From positions 744,001 through 808,000 of the forward strand of contig CBDHFX010000002.1 of NCBI GenBank assembly GCA_965262845.1: a stretch of DNA of 64,000 nt, written 5' to 3'. Below the pieces are notes generated by a model that had not been told where the DNA came from, made no database searches, and worked only from the letters and a program-made list of their open reading frames with translations. The stretch comes from ECT2AJA-044 sp965262845 (GTDB lineage: Bacteria; Bacteroidota; Bacteroidia; Flavobacteriales; ECT2AJA-044). The translations under genes and the position numbers were made by a program. This document shows, piece by piece, positions 53,168 to 62,338 of the stretch (positions are counted from its first letter, which is position 1; each line of letters begins with the position of its first letter).

Positions 53168-54988
53168 TCACTGGATCACCAGTCGCTTGAGGAAGCGTCC
53201 GTAATCGGTTTTAAGCTCTACCAGGTAGTTTCCGGCCGCGAGGCCGGCAAGTGACCAGTCCTCAAGATAAGGGCCTGCGGCCCGATGAAAAGCTTCGGTA
53301 CGCACCACCTGTCCGGAGACGGAGTACAGCGTTATACGAATATCGCTCTGGTATTTCAGGGTGAAATCAAGGGTGAAGAAATCAATGGTCGGATTCGGAT
53401 AAAGGGCCCTCCACACCACCGCTTCGGTCACCGGACCAAAGTCCGGATCCGTGAGCTCCGACTTGCTCACAGTGGCACTGTAGATATCCAGATCCCCGTT
53501 GTTGTTGCGCCCATCCGACCAAAACGGAATAATACTTCCCCTGCAGCCCAGCACCTGGGTGTACTCGCCAATGCCAAAGCCATTGTTGGCGTTTCCGACC
53601 GTGGAGAACATGGTGGGGGCCAGATTCGCCCTGACGTTTTCGAAGCTCACCCCTCCATCAATGGAAATGCCCACGTAATAGTCAGTTGAAATATTCGCCG
53701 GGTCATTGCGCCGATCGTACCACCCGAGCATCACATGGCCTTCCTCATCAACGAATATGCTTGAATAGAACTGGTGTTGGTCTGGCAGGCTGTCGTTGTT
53801 CACTCTGGCCGGATATGACCAGGTGTCACCGCCATCACGCGAGTAGCTGATCCATATATCGAGTCCATAGGTTTCGGTGGTATCGACCCCATTGGCAGTC
53901 CAGGTGAGGTACAGCGATCCTTCGTTTGGTCCGTCCGAAACGTCCGCTGCCAGGTAACAGCTCGGATAAAAACGCTGGAGGGACACCCCAGTCAGGTTTG
54001 GATTGGGATCCCAGGACGTGAACGACGGTACATTGGCCTGCGTAATTTCTGTCGGCGCATCAAAGGTGAGTCCGCCATCGGTACTTTTGCAGTGATAGAA
54101 ATGATACGTTTGACCATTCCTGCTTCCGAAAAAGGTCACATGCACGTTTCCGTCCGGAGTAACGGCCACGTTACCGAACTGCAAAAAGGCCCAGTTAAAC
54201 CCGCTCACGTTCACGGTGGAACTGCTGAACTCACTATCGCTTGCTCCCTTAAACCGCAGCCCAATGGACAGGCTGCCCGCTGAAAAGGAACCCTCCAGAA
54301 AGCTGCAATACACTTTGTTGTAGTGTGGCGAGTTCGGGTTGCGATCAGCGGCCATCCATTGCTTATCGCGTACCGCAAGATTTGTGATGTTCGGCGGGCC
54401 GCCATTTTTTTTATCAATAGCAATGGCCCTGCGGGCCGATTGCTGCCAGGTGGCGCCATGATCATCGCTATAGGCCCAGTACAGCGCCCAGAAGATACTG
54501 TCCGAAATAGCGCTCTTTTGAAAGAGGTTGATCCAGCTGTAGTATACACGTCCGTTTCCATCGTAGACAAAATTCGGATCGCCCCCACCGTACAGGATCG
54601 CATTGGGGTAGTGCGAGGAGGGGCTGTAGCTGCTCAGGCTCCAGGTTTGTCCAAAGTCGTTGGTATACCAGATAGGCATGGACAAACCCAGTTGGCTTTG
54701 ACGCATGGCGCTCGTGATCATCACATTGGTATCTCCGGGGAAAATAGCTGCATGGACCTCCGACTCCGGGGCGCTCACCGCCGAAACAACCACTTCATCG
54801 GACATGCTGGCCGGATATCGTGCCGCAGGCACAGAAAAGTCCCGAACCACGGGAGCCCCTTTTGGAAAACGGATCTTCCCGGCAATGATCTGGCGGATCT
54901 GCTCACGGGTGCGATCAGGACTGACCTGGGCCGACAGGGTCAAAGGAGTCGCAACAGCCAGCAGCAAAACGAGTGACAACTTCTTCAT
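53168..54988 (-). CDS. T9SS-secreted BNR/sialidase-like repeat protein
   Basis: A 606-aa secreted protein. Its signal peptide (MKKLSLVLLLAVATPLTLSA) is followed by six or so BNR/Asp-box-like repeats (SDDHGATWQQSA, STDGGLTFDAP, SRDGGDTWSYP, SIDGGVSFENV), giving a sialidase-like beta-propeller. It ends in a T9SS tail (ALYPNPTIDFFTLDF...LAAGNYLVELKT...KRLVIQ). The Arg triad of true sialidases is not obvious, so catalytic function is doubtful; it may be a binding protein. The ATG at 54988 is used because a TATCTTTG promoter element (minus, 55009-55016) lies just upstream. It is divergent from the next operon. Confidence 0.88.
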   Translation of the reverse strand: MKKLSLVLLLAVATPLTLSAQVSPDRTREQIRQIIAGKIRFPKGAPVVRDFSVPAARYPASMSDEVVVSAVSAPESEVHAAIFPGDTNVMITSAMRQSQLGLSMPIWYTNDFGQTWSLSSYSPSSHYPNAILYGGGDPNFVYDGNGRVYYSWINLFQKSAISDSIFWALYWAYSDDHGATWQQSARRAIAIDKKNGGPPNITNLAVRDKQWMAADRNPNSPHYNKVYCSFLEGSFSAGSLSIGLRFKGASDSEFSSSTVNVSGFNWAFLQFGNVAVTPDGNVHVTFFGSRNGQTYHFYHCKSTDGGLTFDAPTEITQANVPSFTSWDPNPNLTGVSLQRFYPSCYLAADVSDGPNEGSLYLTWTANGVDTTETYGLDIWISYSRDGGDTWSYPARVNNDSLPDQHQFYSSIFVDEEGHVMLGWYDRRNDPANISTDYYVGISIDGGVSFENVRANLAPTMFSTVGNANNGFGIGEYTQVLGCRGSIIPFWSDGRNNNGDLDIYSATVSKSELTDPDFGPVTEAVVWRALYPNPTIDFFTLDFTLKYQSDIRITLYSVSGQVVRTEAFHRAAGPYLEDWSLAGLAAGNYLVELKTDYGRFLKRLVIQ

Positions 54989-55008
54989 GGCATCATGAGA
55001 ATAGATGG

Positions 55009-55016
55009 CCAAAGAT
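55009..55016 (-). promoter_or_regulatory. -7 promoter element (TATCTTTG) for the BNR-repeat gene
   Basis: The minus-strand match to TAnnTTTG lies 20 bp upstream of the ATG at 54988. It rules out the in-frame start at 55021. Confidence 0.65.
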
Positions 55017-55050
55017 ACCAAATTGCACGGAATTCCGTTATTTTGCCACT

Positions 55051-55719
55051 ATGAGGCATTTTACCGTATGGGCGGGTTTATGGGTAATTGCGATGCTTCT
55101 GATGTCGGTGCCTGCACAGGCACAGGACGATAACTTAATTCAACTTTCGGGCGTAGTGGCAACCAGCGATACGGTGCGCCCCATTCCCTATGCCACGATC
55201 TATATTCCAAACCGCAAGATGGGGACCGTTACCGATTACGACGGATTTTTTAGCATGGTGGTGCATAAGGGAGATACCCTGGAATTCAGTACGATGGGAT
55301 TCAGGACCGGGAAATTCTGGGTGCCCGATACCCTTCCCAAGTCGCATTACAGCCTGGTGATGACCCTTGGGAGGGATACGATCATGCTGCCCGAGCAAAC
55401 GCTGTACCCCTGGCCATCAAAGGAGCAGTTTAAGCGGTTCTTCCTGGCCATGAAGCCGCCGACTGATGATCTGCAGCGGGCGCAACAGAATATGGCGCTC
55501 GAAACCATTCGCCGTCAGGCCGAACTCGTGGGCTATGACGCACAGGCAATGGCGGCCTATATGAACCATTACAATCAGGAGCAACTGTACAACGCCGGAC
55601 GCTACTATGGCCAAAACGGAGGTCAGGCCATTTTGGGGGCGCTGATGAACCCCTTTGCCTGGGCCGAATTTTTCCGTGCACTGAAACGAGGCGATTTCTC
55701 TTCGAACCGCTACGAATAA
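55051..55719 (+). CDS. Exported protein with carboxypeptidase regulatory-like domain
   Basis: A 222-aa exported protein. A signal peptide (MRHFTVWAGLWVIAMLLMSVPAQAQ) is followed by a CarboxypepD_reg-like beta-sandwich (LSGVVATSDTVRPIPYATIYIPNRKMGTVTDYDGFFSMVVHKGDTLEFSTMGF; landmark only) at residues 30-85. The remaining helical part, rich in Gln and Tyr, is unassigned (QAMAAYMNHYNQEQLYNAGRYYGQNGG). It lies 21 bp upstream of the TonB-receptor gene on the same strand, so a joint envelope role is likely. The function is not known. Confidence 0.8.
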   Translation: MRHFTVWAGLWVIAMLLMSVPAQAQDDNLIQLSGVVATSDTVRPIPYATIYIPNRKMGTVTDYDGFFSMVVHKGDTLEFSTMGFRTGKFWVPDTLPKSHYSLVMTLGRDTIMLPEQTLYPWPSKEQFKRFFLAMKPPTDDLQRAQQNMALETIRRQAELVGYDAQAMAAYMNHYNQEQLYNAGRYYGQNGGQAILGALMNPFAWAEFFRALKRGDFSSNRYE

Positions 55720-55740
55720 CTGCTACGAACAACGCTGCCA

Positions 55741-58173
55741 ATGCGCTTTTTCGGACTTCTGCTCCTTACATACCTCCCTTTTTCCATCATTGCGCAGGAC
55801 GTGATCGTAAATGGTGTAGTGCGTCGTGATGACGGCTCGCCTATTTCGGAAGTATCGGTGGTTTCGGACATCACGGGCGTCAGCACAGGCACCGAGGGTC
55901 AGTTTTCGTTGCGCCTGCGGCGCGATAAGCCTTTCTACGTTTTTTTCAGCCATGTCAGCTATCAACCGGACAGTGTACTGGTGGATCCGGCCGCAGGCCG
56001 AATGCAGGAAATTGAAATCACACTGCAGGTTATGGCAAACCTGATCCCGGAGGTTGAAGTAGAAGACGGGAGGGGGCGCCCTGATGAAGTTATACAACTT
56101 GATGTAAAGAACGTGACACAATTGCCAGGGCCGGCGCAGACTGTGGAGGGACTTATCAAGACACTGCCGGGAGTGAGCTCAAGCAACGAGTTCAGCTCGC
56201 AGTACAGCGTGCGCGGAGGCAGTTTCGACGAAAACCTCGTATACGTAAACGATATCGAGATCTACCGGCCGTTTTTGGTGCGGGCCGGGCAGCAGGAGGG
56301 GCTAAGTTTTATCAATCCCGATATGGTGAGCAACATCAGGTTCTCACCGGGTGGATTTGAGGCGCGGTACGGCGACAAAATGTCGTCGGTGCTCGACATC
56401 ACGTATAAGCGTCCGACCGAAATGACCTCTTCAGTCATGATCAGCCTGCTCGGGGGTAGCCTTGCCATCGGAGGTCGTACGGAGGATCGGAAATTCAGTT
56501 TCATCACTGGTGCCAGGTACCGCGCAAATCAGATCCTGCTGGGTTCACTGGACACGAAAGCTGATTACCGGCCGCGCTATACGGATGTTCAGGCCTATTT
56601 GAACTACGAAGTGAAGCCGCGCTGGAACATCGGGCTGCTGACAACCTACTCGCGGAATTTGTACCGAACCGTGCCCGAGACGCGTCAGACCGATTTCGGA
56701 ACCATTACCCAGGCGTTGCGCCTGATCGTTTACTTTGATGGGCAGGAAATCACCCAGTACGAGACCTTCCTAGGTGCCTTGTCACTTGACCATAAGCTCA
56801 CGGATCAGACTAACCTGCGGTTCATCGCCAGTGGGTTCCTTACCGACGAGCAGGAGTATTTCGATATATTGGGACAGTACCGTCTGAGTGAGCTCGAGAA
56901 CGACCTGGGATCAGAAGACTTCGGCGAGGAAAAATTTGAGCGAGGTGTTGGGGGGTATCTGAATCACGCCCGAAACCTGCTTCAGGCACGGGTGTTTACC
57001 TTAACGCACAAGGGCGACCACCGGAGCACGGATGGGCGTTCAACGGTCTATTGGGGCATCAGGGCGCAGCATGAATATGTGGACGATGTGCTGAAGGAGT
57101 GGAAGCTGATCGACTCGGCCGGATACTCCATTCCGCAGTTTCCGGGAGATTCGATCATCCTGTTTGAGGCCATCAATGCGGCAAATATCCTTGAAAGCTG
57201 GCGATACCAGGCCTACGGGCAATATAGTACCGAATGGCTTAACGCCAGGAACGAGACCTTTAGCTTTGCAGGTGGAGCACGTCTTCACTACTGGACGATC
57301 AACCGGCAATGGCTGTTTAGTCCGAGAGCATCCATATCCTGGAAACCAAAATGGAAAAAAAATATGGCTTTCCGCTTCGCCACCGGGGTATATTATCAGT
57401 CGCCTTTTTATCGCGAGATCCGCGACTACTACGGAAACGTACACGAAGAGGTCCGCGCGCAGCGATCCATCCACTTCGTACTGGCAAACGACTACGAATT
57501 CAAGGCCTGGAATCGTCCTTTCAAATTTACTACGGAATGGTATTATAAACAAATGAACGATCTCATCCCCTACTACATCGACAATGTGCGTATTCGCTAC
57601 TCGGCCGAAAACAATGCGGTCGGATATGCCATTGGAGCTGATCTTCGTTTAAACGGGGAATTCGTTCCGGGCATTGAAAGCTGGGCAAGTATGAGTGTCA
57701 TGACCATTCGGGAGGATCTTTTGGACGATTTTTACCTTGACGACAATGGCAACCGGACAGAACCTGGCTACATTCCGCGTCCGACCGATCAGCGCGTCAC
57801 CTTCAAGATCTTTTTCCAGGACTATTTTCCGAAAGATCCCACCCTCAAGGTCAGCCTCAACATCGTGTATGGCAGTGGCTTACCATTTGGTGCCCCGCAG
57901 AGCGAGCGCTACCAGCAAACTGCCCGCATTCCGGCCTACCGGCGGGTTGATATCGGATTCAACAAGGTCATAGTGAGTCCTGACAGGCCAAACAAAAGCG
58001 GCATTTTCGCCCCATTCAGATCATTGTGGGTCGGATTGGAGGTCTTTAACCTGCTGGGTATCCGAAATACCGTTAGCTATCTATGGGTGCAGGATGTCCA
58101 GGGTCGCCCCTATGCCGTTCCGAACTACCTGACCAACCGCTTGCTGAATGTCAGGATCGTAGGGCAGCTGTAA
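55741..58173 (+). CDS. TonB-dependent outer membrane receptor with carboxypeptidase regulatory-like N-domain
   Basis: An 810-aa outer-membrane importer powered by TonB/ExbBD. A signal peptide (MRFFGLLLLTYLPFSIIAQ) precedes a CarboxypepD_reg-like domain (residues 22-100). A plug domain follows (QLPGPAQTVEGLIKTLPGVSSSNEFSSQYSVRGGSFDENLVYVND...; landmark) and then the 22-strand barrel ending in a typical aromatic/Leu-rich terminal strand. No SusD partner follows, so it does not look like a polysaccharide-utilisation pair. The substrate is unknown. It is downstream of the regulatory-domain gene (21 bp). Two mini-hairpins lie in frame at 55911 and 55988. Confidence 0.92.
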   Translation: MRFFGLLLLTYLPFSIIAQDVIVNGVVRRDDGSPISEVSVVSDITGVSTGTEGQFSLRLRRDKPFYVFFSHVSYQPDSVLVDPAAGRMQEIEITLQVMANLIPEVEVEDGRGRPDEVIQLDVKNVTQLPGPAQTVEGLIKTLPGVSSSNEFSSQYSVRGGSFDENLVYVNDIEIYRPFLVRAGQQEGLSFINPDMVSNIRFSPGGFEARYGDKMSSVLDITYKRPTEMTSSVMISLLGGSLAIGGRTEDRKFSFITGARYRANQILLGSLDTKADYRPRYTDVQAYLNYEVKPRWNIGLLTTYSRNLYRTVPETRQTDFGTITQALRLIVYFDGQEITQYETFLGALSLDHKLTDQTNLRFIASGFLTDEQEYFDILGQYRLSELENDLGSEDFGEEKFERGVGGYLNHARNLLQARVFTLTHKGDHRSTDGRSTVYWGIRAQHEYVDDVLKEWKLIDSAGYSIPQFPGDSIILFEAINAANILESWRYQAYGQYSTEWLNARNETFSFAGGARLHYWTINRQWLFSPRASISWKPKWKKNMAFRFATGVYYQSPFYREIRDYYGNVHEEVRAQRSIHFVLANDYEFKAWNRPFKFTTEWYYKQMNDLIPYYIDNVRIRYSAENNAVGYAIGADLRLNGEFVPGIESWASMSVMTIREDLLDDFYLDDNGNRTEPGYIPRPTDQRVTFKIFFQDYFPKDPTLKVSLNIVYGSGLPFGAPQSERYQQTARIPAYRRVDIGFNKVIVSPDRPNKSGIFAPFRSLWVGLEVFNLLGIRNTVSYLWVQDVQGRPYAVPNYLTNRLLNVRIVGQL

Positions 58174-58265
58174 AGCCGAACGTTCCTATAGATCCCGTTT
58201 AGGCCGTTTTCGCTGCATGAAATTTTGGGAAGCAATAGGGAAATTATCGCCGGGCATGGTTATCT

Positions 58266-58670
58266 TTGTCATACTACAACGAAGAAGAACCTACGGGTGA
58301 TTCGGAAAGGAAAGGAAGTGGTGTCAATTACGGCGATCCGCTGAGCGAGCTGGATCCTTTGAGGGAGCAGAGGGAGAAACTGCTTAAAGCGGATATTGCA
58401 CGGGTTGAGAAAAACACAAAATTACGGGGGTGGCTTAGCAAAGCGAGCGCCCTTTTTGTATTGTGGTGGACTGTTTTTATAGCATTGGTTATTGTTTTAG
58501 TTATGCTTTGTGGTATTTTTTCCTAGGGTACTCCACTGAGCGACAAGGTTCTTATAACGCTTCTTTCCGCTACCACTGTTGAAGTTATTGGAATAGGGCT
58601 CATTACCATGAAAGATATTTTTGACGGCAAGTCAGAAACCCGATTACGAGAGATCTTCTCGAAACGCTAA
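58266..58670 (+). pseudogene. Small two-TM membrane protein gene split by an in-frame TAG
   Basis: One frame runs from 58266 to 58670 with a single amber codon at 58524-58526. Before the stop there is a charged N-terminus and a first TM segment (SALFVLWWTVFIALVIVLVM). After it the frame continues as TPLSDKVLITLLSATTVEVIGIGLITMKDIF, the second TM and tail typical of this small-protein class. The only start is TTG (58266), which overlaps a TATCTTTG -7-like element (58261-58268). Either the start was lost together with the amber mutation, or the gene is a readthrough case. No named family. Confidence 0.6.
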
Positions 58671-58904
58671 AGAGCCAATCACAACTCGGGATCAACACTT
58701 TTTTTTCACCACTTCGGTGCACCAGCAGCGGCGCATGCCATGGTGATCAGCCGCATTGGACCCAAAATGAGGGCCCACCTCAGCTCCAGCCTGCAAACAG
58801 ATTCCCATGCCGCCATGGCACCTTCAACAGTTGTAAGGGGAAACCAATACGCCAGCAGCTGAACCCCAAGGCCCAGGAACCCAAAACAAAATATATTCGC
58901 ATCT

Positions 58905-60251
58905 ATGAAACAGATCACTGTCATCGGAGCAGGTCGCTCCACCATTAGCCTGATCGATTATTTGCTGGATAATGCACAGCGGTACCACTGGAAAGTTTGT
59001 GTGGTGGATCGGGATGCGGAACTATGCCGGGAAAAGGTCGGTGACCACCCTCTCGGAGAAGCCCGAACGTTCGACGTGCAGGACGAATCGGCCCGCAGGG
59101 CCCTTATAGAAGAAAGTACCGTGGTGGTTAGCATGCTACCCGCGCACATGCACGTGCCGGTGGCCCGGGACTGTATTGCAGCCGGAGTACATATGGTAAC
59201 GGCAAGCTACATCTCGGATAGCATGAAGGCGCTCAACGAACAGGCAAAAGCGGCCGGAGTTATCCTGATCAATGAGATCGGGGTGGATCCGGGAATCGAT
59301 CACCTAAGCGCGATGCAATTGATCAACCGGGCACGAAATGTGGGAGCGGAGATCTTGCTTTTTGAGAGTTTTACGGGTGGACTCATAGCACCGGGGACAG
59401 AAAATAACCCCTGGAACTACAGATTTACCTGGAACCCGCGGAACGTGGTGCTGGCGGGCAGTGCCGGAGCGGTAAAGTTCAGGCAGGAAGGAAAGTACAA
59501 ATATATCCCGTACCATCGCCTGTTTCGTCGGACCGAATTCCTGGAGGTCGGTAAATGGGGACGCTTTGAAGCCTATGCCAATCGCGATTCACTGAAATAC
59601 AGGGCGGTATATGGTCTGCAAGATGTGCCAACCCTGTATCGTGGGACTTTGCGTCGGCCCGGGTTTTGCCGGGCCTGGGACACTTTTGTGAAACTCGGGA
59701 TGACCGACGACAGTTACGTACTGGAGGATACGGAACACATGACCTTCCGCGAGTTTACGAACTCCTTTCTGGCCTATAATCCGAACGACTCGGTGGAGCT
59801 TAAGCTCATGCACTACCTCAAACTTGATCAGGATGATACATTGATGGACAAGCTTATCTGGCTTGATCTGTTCGAAGAGATCAGGATCGGGAAGCCAAAC
59901 CTGACCCCGGCACAGGTATTACAACATATCCTTGAACGCAAGTGGACCCTTCAGCCCGAAGACCGCGACATGGTGATCATCATGCACAAACTGGGATACC
60001 GCCTCAACGGCGAGGAAAAGCAGGTTAACAGTCATATGGTTTGCCTGGGCGACGATATACAGCACACGGCGATGGCCAAAACGGTCGGGCTCCCGGTGGC
60101 CATCGCGGTCCGACACATCTGTGAGGGGAATATTATCACTCCGGGCGTACAGATCCCCACCACCCCGGAGATCTATGAACCGATGCTTGCCGAACTCAGG
60201 GAATACGGGATCGGGTTCGTTGAAGAGGAGTTGGCGTATCAGAGTTACTGA
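58905..60251 (+). CDS. Saccharopine dehydrogenase family protein
   Basis: Likely a lysine-pathway or homospermidine/carboxynorspermidine-type dehydrogenase of the saccharopine dehydrogenase fold, 448 aa. The N-terminal Rossmann motif is ITVIGAGRSTISLIDYLL. STVVVSMLPAHMHVPVARDCIAAGVHMVTASY and GVDPGIDHLSAMQLI are family signatures. The C-terminal domain (RFTWNPRNVVLAGSAGAVKFRQEGKYKYIPYHRLF...) is complete. TATATTCG at about 58891 is a possible -7 element with a short leader. The reaction direction and substrate are not determined. Confidence 0.9.
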   Translation: MKQITVIGAGRSTISLIDYLLDNAQRYHWKVCVVDRDAELCREKVGDHPLGEARTFDVQDESARRALIEESTVVVSMLPAHMHVPVARDCIAAGVHMVTASYISDSMKALNEQAKAAGVILINEIGVDPGIDHLSAMQLINRARNVGAEILLFESFTGGLIAPGTENNPWNYRFTWNPRNVVLAGSAGAVKFRQEGKYKYIPYHRLFRRTEFLEVGKWGRFEAYANRDSLKYRAVYGLQDVPTLYRGTLRRPGFCRAWDTFVKLGMTDDSYVLEDTEHMTFREFTNSFLAYNPNDSVELKLMHYLKLDQDDTLMDKLIWLDLFEEIRIGKPNLTPAQVLQHILERKWTLQPEDRDMVIIMHKLGYRLNGEEKQVNSHMVCLGDDIQHTAMAKTVGLPVAIAVRHICEGNIITPGVQIPTTPEIYEPMLAELREYGIGFVEEELAYQSY

Positions 60252-60343
60252 GTGGAAAATGGAAGGCAGGAGGCCTGGGACAAGGCAGATCCCTTTGTCC
60301 ATTTTCAATCGGATCACCCACACTTGTGGATGACATTGCCCGG

Positions 60344-60886
60344 CTATCGGGTCGGGGAGTTGTCCAGGTAAAGTTCGATAAGGCCCTCGGGGACATCCAC
60401 CCGCAGGGTGTGCTGGTCGCGATCAACTTCGGTGATGAGCTCATGGAGCACCGGGATCAGTACCTCGGTGCCAGATCGATCCACCACGAGCAGATCTTGC
60501 CGATTACCTTCGCGCACTTCAATCACCTCACCCACCTCGCCAAAGCGCCTGTCGATCACCGTAAAGCCGGTTACCTCGTGGTAGTAGAAATCCGTACCCT
60601 TGAGCTCAGGAAGCAGCGTGAGCGGAAGCCAAAGGTCCGATCCAGCCAGTTGCTCCGCATCGGACTCGGTATCGATCCCTTCAAAATGGGCCCGTACGAA
60701 GCCATTATCCTCCATTACGTAGGTATCAAAAAAGAAAGGAACCAATCCGGCCGCAGTCCCAACCAAAACCGATTCCAATCCCTGATACTCTTCCGGGTAA
60801 TCAACATCAAGCCGAAGCTTGAGGTCTCCTTTGAATCCGTACTTTTTAACGATTCTGCCAAAATAAAAGCAGTCGTCCTTACGCAT
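60344..60886 (-). CDS. rimM: 16S rRNA processing/ribosome maturation factor RimM
   Basis: Assists assembly of the 30S head with S19. The 180-aa product, from the ATG at 60886, has the N-terminal RimM barrel (CFYFGRIVKKYGFKGDLKLRLD) and the C-terminal PRC-barrel (YYHEVTGFTVIDRRFGEVGEVIEV...LLVVDRSGTEVLIPVLHELI). The start overlaps the rpsP stop by 8 nt, and the same rpsP-rimM order is seen in many bacteria. A mini-hairpin (CACCCGCAGGGTG, 60398-60410) is read in frame. Confidence 0.95.
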   Translation of the reverse strand: MRKDDCFYFGRIVKKYGFKGDLKLRLDVDYPEEYQGLESVLVGTAAGLVPFFFDTYVMEDNGFVRAHFEGIDTESDAEQLAGSDLWLPLTLLPELKGTDFYYHEVTGFTVIDRRFGEVGEVIEVREGNRQDLLVVDRSGTEVLIPVLHELITEVDRDQHTLRVDVPEGLIELYLDNSPTR

Positions 60887-62105
60887 CTTCCTTTTTTGCC
60901 TCAGCATCCTCTTGAGCAGCAGCCGGAGTTTTCTTCCCGGCAGCGGCTTTAGGCTTTTTTTTCGCCTTAGGGGCAGCTTCTGATGCCTCAGTGTCGTCCG
61001 GAGCAGCAGCCGGAGTTTCCTTCCCGACAGCGGCTTTAGCCTTTTTCTTCGCCTTAGGGGTAGCTTCTACTGCCTCAGTGTCTTCCGGAGCAGCGGCCGG
61101 AGTTTCCGCCTCGGCAGCAGCTTTAGCCTTTTTCTTCGCCTTAGGGGCAGTTTTTGCTGACTCAGCATCATCTTGAGCAGCGGCCGGAGCCTTCTTCCCG
61201 GTAGCAGCTTTAGCCTTTTTCTTCGCCTTAGGGGCAGCTTCTGCTGACTCAGTGTCGTCCGGAGCAGCAGCCGGAGCTTCCGCCTCGGCAGCGGCTTTAG
61301 CCTCTTCCTCCACCTTACGGGCAGTTTCTGCTGCCTCAGCGTCGTCCGGAGCAGCAGCCGGAGCTTCCGCCTCGGCAGCGGCTTTAGCCTCTTCCTCCAC
61401 CTTGCGGGCAGCTTCTGCTGCCTCAGCGTCGTCCGGAGCAGCGACCGGAGCCTCCTCGGCAGTAGCTTTAGCCTCTTCCTGCGCCTTAGGGGCAGCTTCT
61501 GCTACCTCAACATCATCTTGAGCAGCAGCCGGAGCTTCCGCCTCGGCAGCAGCTTTAGCCTCTTCCTGCGCCTTAGGGGCAGCTTCTGCTGCCTCAGTGT
61601 CGTCCGGAGCAGCGGCCGGAGCTTCCGCCTCGGCAGCAGCTTTAGCCTCTTCCTCCGCCTTGCGGGCAGCTTCCAGCTCTTCATTGCGCCTGGCCGCCTC
61701 GGCATTGTGCCGAGCCTGGATAGCATCCTGCCTGGCCTTGCGGTGTGCCTCAGCCTTTGCAGTGATCTTACCTTCCTTCACGGCTTTCCAGGCCTCAAAA
61801 CGCTCCTGTGCCTGTTCTTCGGTCAATGCACCTTTCCTGACTCCCTCCAGCAAGTGCTTACGAAGCAACACACCCTTATAGGAAAGGATCGCACGCGCAG
61901 TGTCGGTAGGCTGAGCCCCCTTCATCACCCAATCCAAGGCAAGATCCTCATTCATATTGATCGTGGCCGGGTCCGTATTCGGATCATACACACCGAGCTT
62001 CTCGATAAACCGACCATCGCGCTTGGCCCGTTGATCCGCAACTACAATGTAAAAAACAGGCGCTCCCTTGCGACCGTGGCGTTGTAAACGAATTCTTACA
62101 GACAT
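60879..62105 (-). CDS. rpsP: 30S ribosomal protein bS16 with a very long repeat tail
   Basis: Small-subunit assembly protein. Residues 1-115 are the conserved bS16 core (MSVRIRLQRHGRKGAPVFYIVVADQRAKRDGRFIEKLGVYDP; landmark) plus the Bacteroidota-type extension. From residue 151 to 408 the protein is a tandem array of nine Ala/Glu/Lys-rich units of about 29 aa. Typical bS16 is about 80-90 aa, and 150-190 aa in Bacteroidota, so 408 aa is unusual. The frame is open throughout and the stop overlaps rimM by 8 nt as expected, arguing that the tail is translated. Long alternative frames inside the array are by-products of the repeat. Confidence 0.95.
   Translation of the reverse strand: MSVRIRLQRHGRKGAPVFYIVVADQRAKRDGRFIEKLGVYDPNTDPATINMNEDLALDWVMKGAQPTDTARAILSYKGVLLRKHLLEGVRKGALTEEQAQERFEAWKAVKEGKITAKAEAHRKARQDAIQARHNAEAARRNEELEAARKAEEEAKAAAEAEAPAAAPDDTEAAEAAPKAQEEAKAAAEAEAPAAAQDDVEVAEAAPKAQEEAKATAEEAPVAAPDDAEAAEAARKVEEEAKAAAEAEAPAAAPDDAEAAETARKVEEEAKAAAEAEAPAAAPDDTESAEAAPKAKKKAKAATGKKAPAAAQDDAESAKTAPKAKKKAKAAAEAETPAAAPEDTEAVEATPKAKKKAKAAVGKETPAAAPDDTEASEAAPKAKKKPKAAAGKKTPAAAQEDAEAKKEDA
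60882..61655 (-). repeat. Nine tandem 87-bp coding repeats in rpsP
   Basis: Units of 29 aa (28 in the third, 27 in the last). Each has a head (EEEAKAAAEAEAP or KKKAKAA-type), then AAAPDD and (T/A)E-x-x-E-A-(A/T)-P-K. Units 1-5 begin with acidic EEEAK, units 6-9 with basic KKK. The array encodes residues 151-408. Confidence 0.9.
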
Positions 62106-62338
62106 ACTGTTCCATTTTAGGGATCCCGTCCCTTTGTTGTTACATAAAGATTTAGAGCGCGCAAATATCGCAATAAAAATGCTTCATTTTTCCAATTCCT
62201 GATTTCAGCTGATTTTCAGTCCCTCACGGGACGATGAGAAACAGCCTTCCACCTCTGCACAGCAAAACCACCTTCCCATCTTTTCAATAGTTTTCAACAG
62301 CGCTCCCTCATCTGAACAGATCCCATACCTTTATATTC
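62106..62338. other. Divergent spacer between rpsP and dnaE
   Basis: Holds the mini-hairpin GTCCCTCACGGGAC (62219-62232). A TACCTTTA element at 62326-62333 is a possible -7 site for dnaE with almost no leader. No gene is seen. Confidence 0.55.

Noticed and set aside
58706..58945. A 79-codon minus-strand frame with hydrophobic character
   Set aside because: It overlaps the start and promoter of the saccharopine-dehydrogenase-like gene, matches no family I know, and lacks a well-placed start.
60882..61655. Regular repeats that could suggest a CRISPR array
   Set aside because: Units are contiguous coding repeats without spacers and keep one reading frame.
60991..61881. Several long Ala/Ser-rich open frames on the plus strand inside rpsP
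   Set aside because: They are by-products of the Ala-rich repeat read backwards; the minus frame alone has a bS16 domain and fits rimM.
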